NCBI GenBank assembly: GCA_029961685.1
Contig: JARWKL010000005.1
Span: forward strand, 13,110,164 to 13,174,163
Direction of reading: 5' to 3'
Source: Aristolochia californica
Lineage: Eukaryota > Streptophyta > Magnoliopsida > Piperales > Aristolochiaceae
DNA length: 64,000 nt
Shown: piece after piece, positions 60,575 through 64,000 of the stretch
How positions within the stretch are numbered: position 1 is the first letter of the stretch
Layout of the letters: each line of letters begins with the position of its first letter
Program-made: the position numbers and the translations under genes
Notes under the pieces: generated by a model
The model's input: the letters and a program-made list of their open reading frames with translations, nothing else
Database searches by the model: none
What the model was told of the DNA's origin: nothing

Positions 60575-62594
60575 TGTATATAATTTTTAGGGATTGTAAA
60601 AACCTTTTCGTTTTTATATCTCAGGTTTTGCAATCGTCGCGAAAAATGGATTGCGGAGGATTTTTAACTGAGTGTTGAATTGCAATCCATAAGTCATTTC
60701 ATACAAAAATATAGCCCGTTACGCATGATAAATCACATTACAATCATCTATGATTAATTATGTCAGCTTTTTGCAAATGGGCAAAATAATGGCATGTTTG
60801 ACTCGGGTAAATATCCCACCGCAAGTTCACTTGAGAATTTAATGAGTGTTCGTTATTCTCTTTAAAAGCTTTGCATCCATAGCTCATTTGCATCTTTAAC
60901 ATGTTTCAAACATGGATATCCATTTTTTAAAAATGTGTGGTTGAAATCTCTTTCTTGCAAAATTCCAATCTACTGGGTTAAACTAGTGGAATTTCCAAAA
61001 ATTGGATAACAAAACTTTTGTGTTCATTTGTGTTGGGTGAATAAATTTTCTGTATTTATATTTGTTATTATTTTAAAATTTTTCCATACATCAACTATAA
61101 AATTTTCATTTTGTTGTAAGCTTTTTGCCTTGTTTGTTTTCGGGATGAAGGGAGAGCGAATGGTCAAAGTTTTGATTTAAGAAAAAAGTGTACATCTAAA
61201 ATGGAAAAGCACAATGCACAATTTTAGGGAGAGATAATTCCAAAGAGTGTCTGTAATTTTTATGGATTGTAAGCTCTTTTTAGTTTTTATATCTCAGGTT
61301 TTGTAATCGTCGGGAAAAATTGGTGGCATAGGATTTTTAACTGACTGTTGAATTGCAATCCACAAGTCATTTCATACAAAAATATTGCCCGTTACACATG
61401 ATAAATCACTTTACAATCATCTATGATTGTTAGATCAAATTTTTGAAAATGGGCAAAATAATACCTTGTTAGACTCGGGTAAATATCCCACCGCATGTTT
61501 ACTTGAGAATTTAATGAGGGCTTGTTATTCTCTTTAAAAGCTTTGGATCCATAGCTCATTTGAATGTTTAACATGTTTCAAGCATGCATATCCATTTTTA
61601 AAATATGTGAAGAAAAAATCTCCTTCATGTAAAATTCCATGCTTAATCGGGTTGGACTAATGGAATTTCCGAAACTTGGATAACAAAACTTTTGTGTTCA
61701 TTTGTGGTGTGTGAATAGATATTTTTTATTTACATTAGTTATTATTTTAAATATTTTCCACACATCAACTATAAATTTTTTATTTTGTTGTGATCTTTTT
61801 TACGTTTTTTGTTTACGGGATGAAGGGGGAGCGAAAACTCAAAGTTCTGATTTAAAAAAAAGTGTACATCTAAAATGGAAATGCACAATGCACAAATGTA
61901 GAGAGAGATATTTCCAAAGAGTATCTGTATGTTTTAGGGATCGTATGCACTCTTTCGTTTTTATATCTATGGTTTTGCAATCGTTTGGAACGGGGGAGAC
62001 AGGCGATTTTTAACTGAGTGTTGACTTCAAATCCATAAGTGATTTCTTACAAAAATAAAGCCCGTTACGCATGACAAATCACTTTACAATCATATATGAT
62101 TGTTAGCTCTACTTTTTGAATATGGGCAAAATAATGGCTTGTTTGACTAGGGCAAATATCCCACTGCACGTTCACTTGAGAATTTAATGAGTTTTTATTA
62201 TTCTCTTTAAAAGCTTTGGATCCATAGGTCATTTGAATCTTTAACTTGTTTCTGGCATGCATATCCATTTTTAAAACATGTGTAGGAAAAATCTCCTTCA
62301 TGTAAAATTCCAAGATATTAGTTTTGGACTAGTGGAATTTCCAAAACTTGGATAACAAAACTTTTGTGTTCATTTGTGATGTGTGAATAAATTTTCTTCA
62401 GTTACTTTTTTATTGTTTTAAACTTTTTCCGTATATCAACTATGAAATTTTCATTTTCCTGTGTTCTATTTTGCCTTTTTTGTTTACGGGATAAAGGGAG
62501 AGCAAAAAACTCGAAGTTTTAATTTAAGAAAAATGTGTACATCTAAAACGGAAATGCACAATGCACATATGTAGAGAGAGATAATTCCAAAGAG
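60575..62594 (+). repeat. Regular A-B-C trimer
   Basis: A starts at 60575, B at 61248 and C at 61922. B is full length at the 11-bp marker. C has 'tttttattattctc' at the normally invariant 'gagcgtttgttatt' position. No large indel is seen. Confidence 0.9.
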
Positions 62595-63268
62595 TGTCTG
62601 TAATTTTTAGGGACTGTAAGCACCTTTTGGTTTTTATATCTCAGTTTTTGCTATCGTCGGGAAAAATGGGTTGCGGAGGATTTTTCACTGAGTGTTGAAT
62701 TGCAATCCATAAGTCATTTCATACAAAAATACAGCTCGTTACGCATGATAAATCACATTACAATCATCTATGATTAATTATGTCAGCTTTTTGCAAATGG
62801 GCAAAATAATGGAATGTTTGACTCGGGTAAATATCCCACCGCAAGTTCACTTGAGAATTTAATGAGCGTTTCTTATTCGCTTTAAAAGCTTTGCATCCAT
62901 AGCTCATTTGCATCTTTAACATGTTTCAAATATGCATATCCATTTTTAAAACATGTGCGGATGAAATCTCTTTCTTGCAAAATTCCTAGCTATTACGGTT
63001 AAACTACTGGAATTTCCAAAAATTGGATAACAAAACTTTTGTGTTCATTTGTGGTGGGTGAATAAATTTTCTATATTTATATTTGTTATTGTTTTAAATT
63101 TTTTCCATACATCAACTATAAAATTTTCATTTAGTTGGAAGGCTTTTGCCTTGTTTGTTTTCGGGATGAAGGGAGAGCGAAAAGTCAAAATTTTGATTTA
63201 AGAAAAAAGTGTACATCTAAAATGGAAAAGCACAATGCACAATTGTAGGGAGAGATAATTCCAAAGAG
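62595..63268 (+). repeat. A monomer
   Basis: A full-length A unit with 'gggttgcgg', 'aattatgtcagc', 'gcatccatagctc' and 'gtgcggatgaaatc'. It precedes a B/C chimera, so it forms a shortened two-unit repeat with it. Confidence 0.9.
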
Positions 63269-63890
63269 TGTCTGTAATTTTTAGGGATTGTAAGCTCTTT
63301 TTCGTTTTATATCTCAGGTTTTGCAATCGTTGGGAAAAATTGGTGGCAGAGGATTTTTAAGTCATTTCATACAAAAATATAGTCCGATACGCATGATAAA
63401 TCACTTTACAATCATCTATGATTGTTAGATCAAATTTTTGAAAATGGGCAAATATCCCACCGCACGTTCACTTGAGAATTTAATAAGCGTTTGTTATTCT
63501 CTTTAGAAGCTTTGGATCCATAGGTCATTTGAATCTTTAACATGTTTCTGGCATCCATATCCATTTTTAAAACATGTGTAGAAAAAATCATTTTCATGTA
63601 AAATTCCAACATATGAGTTTTGGACTAGTGAAATTTCCAAAACTTGGACATCAAAACTTTTGTGTTCATTTGTGGTGTGTGAATAAATTTTCTTCATTTA
63701 CTTTTTTTATTGTGTTTAACTTTTTCCGTACATCAACTATGAAATTTTCATTTTGCTGTGATCTATTTGCCTTTTTTGTTTACGGGATGAAGGGAGAGCG
63801 AAAAACTCGAAGTTTTGATTTAAGAAAAATGTGTACATCTAAAACGAAAATGCACAATGCACATATGTAGAGAGAGATAATTCCAAAGAG
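63269..63890 (+). repeat. Chimeric B/C monomer with two small deletions (622 bp)
   Basis: The 5' half is B ('attggtggcagagg', 'gttagatcaaatttttgaa') and the 3' half is C ('tttctggcatcc', 'gttttggactagtg', 'gtgaataaattttcttcatt'). It lacks 25 bp at 63360/63361, where flanking 'taa' repeats occur in intact copies. It also lacks about 26 bp near 63450, between 'gggcaaa' and 'gggtaaa'. The two losses account for the short length. Confidence 0.87.
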
Positions 63891-64000
63891 TGTCTGTAAT
63901 TTTTTGGGATTGTCAGCACCTTTTAGTTTTTTTATCTCAGGGTTTGCAATCGTCGGGAAAAATGGGTTGCGGAGGATTTTTAACTGAGTGTTGAATTGCA
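63891..64000 (+). repeat. Partial A monomer at window end
   Basis: The first 110 bp of an A unit ('gcaccttttag', 'gggttgcggagg', 'tgttgaattgca'), cut by the end of the window. The array clearly continues. Confidence 0.9.

Larger units (their letters stand above)
1..64000. repeat. Satellite array of ~673-bp monomers with A-B-C higher-order organisation
   Basis: The repeat fills the window without a break. The phase marker 'tgtctgta' recurs at 1, 676, 1351, 2024, 2697, 3371 and onward to 63891, almost always 672-675 bp apart. All units have the same orientation. Three diverged monomer classes (A, B, C) recur in the order A-B-C, so the higher period is close to 2,022 bp. The start phase is arbitrary. 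Composition is strongly AT-rich, with long runs of A and T. Such arrays are known from centromeric, pericentromeric and subtelomeric heterochromatin of plants and animals; the chromosomal location here is inference. No boundary or flanking unique DNA is present, so the array extends beyond both ends of the window. Confidence 0.97.

Noticed and set aside
1..64000. Transposon, retroelement or virus-derived sequence
   Set aside because: I saw no reverse transcriptase or transposase motifs, long terminal repeats or terminal inverted repeats. Every stretch aligns to the same monomer family.
1..64000. CRISPR-like array because of regular spacing
   Set aside because: Repeats of ~673 bp are contiguous without unique spacers, and the DNA is eukaryotic satellite in character.

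Overview
The whole window is one AT-rich satellite DNA array. From the first base to the last it is a head-to-tail tandem repeat with a monomer of about 673 bp. I phased monomers on the recurring start 'tgtctgtaat/tgtctgtatg' and counted 97 start or junction points, including two truncated units and a partial last one. I see no protein-coding gene, tRNA, rRNA, CRISPR array, transposon, or non-satellite stretch longer than about 80 bp. The organism is therefore a eukaryote, and the array is probably heterochromatin (pericentromeric, centromeric or a subtelomeric knob). Species and chromosome cannot be read from this sequence. A plant is plausible, but nothing here proves it.

The monomers fall into three clear subfamilies, which I call A, B and C. 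They follow each other in the fixed order A-B-C, giving a higher-order repeat (HOR) of about 2,022 bp. A carries 'gcatccatagctc', 'gatgaaatctctttcttg', 'tattagggttaaac' and 'gttgggtgaataaa'. B carries 'gttagatcaaatttttgaa', 'gacttgttagac', 'ggttggactaatgg' and 'gtgaatagatattttttatt'. C carries 'gggatcgtatgcac', 'cgggggaggcgggcg', 'tttctggcatgc' and 'gtgaataaattttcttcatt'.

From about 2 to 26 kb a second level is visible. B monomers with and without an 11-bp deletion alternate strictly, which implies an ancestral six-monomer (about 4.05 kb) HOR. The deletion is last seen at 34.6 kb and is absent from 38 kb to the end. Regular trimers are interrupted by in-register chimeric monomers (B/A, A/C, C/A, B/C and the 5'-recombinant A'), two large internal deletions, several small deletions at short direct repeats, and one patchwork insertion at 23.5 kb.

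Large paralogous blocks are superimposed, with offsets of about 1.995, 2.015, 2.695, 5.377, 6.49, 7.41, 10.075, 14.17, 16.11 and 26.24 kb. Each matches a whole number of monomers once known indels are allowed for. The window reads as a record of unequal exchange and segmental amplification within a satellite. The many short open reading frames on both strands are repeat copies of the same spurious frames and are not annotated as genes.
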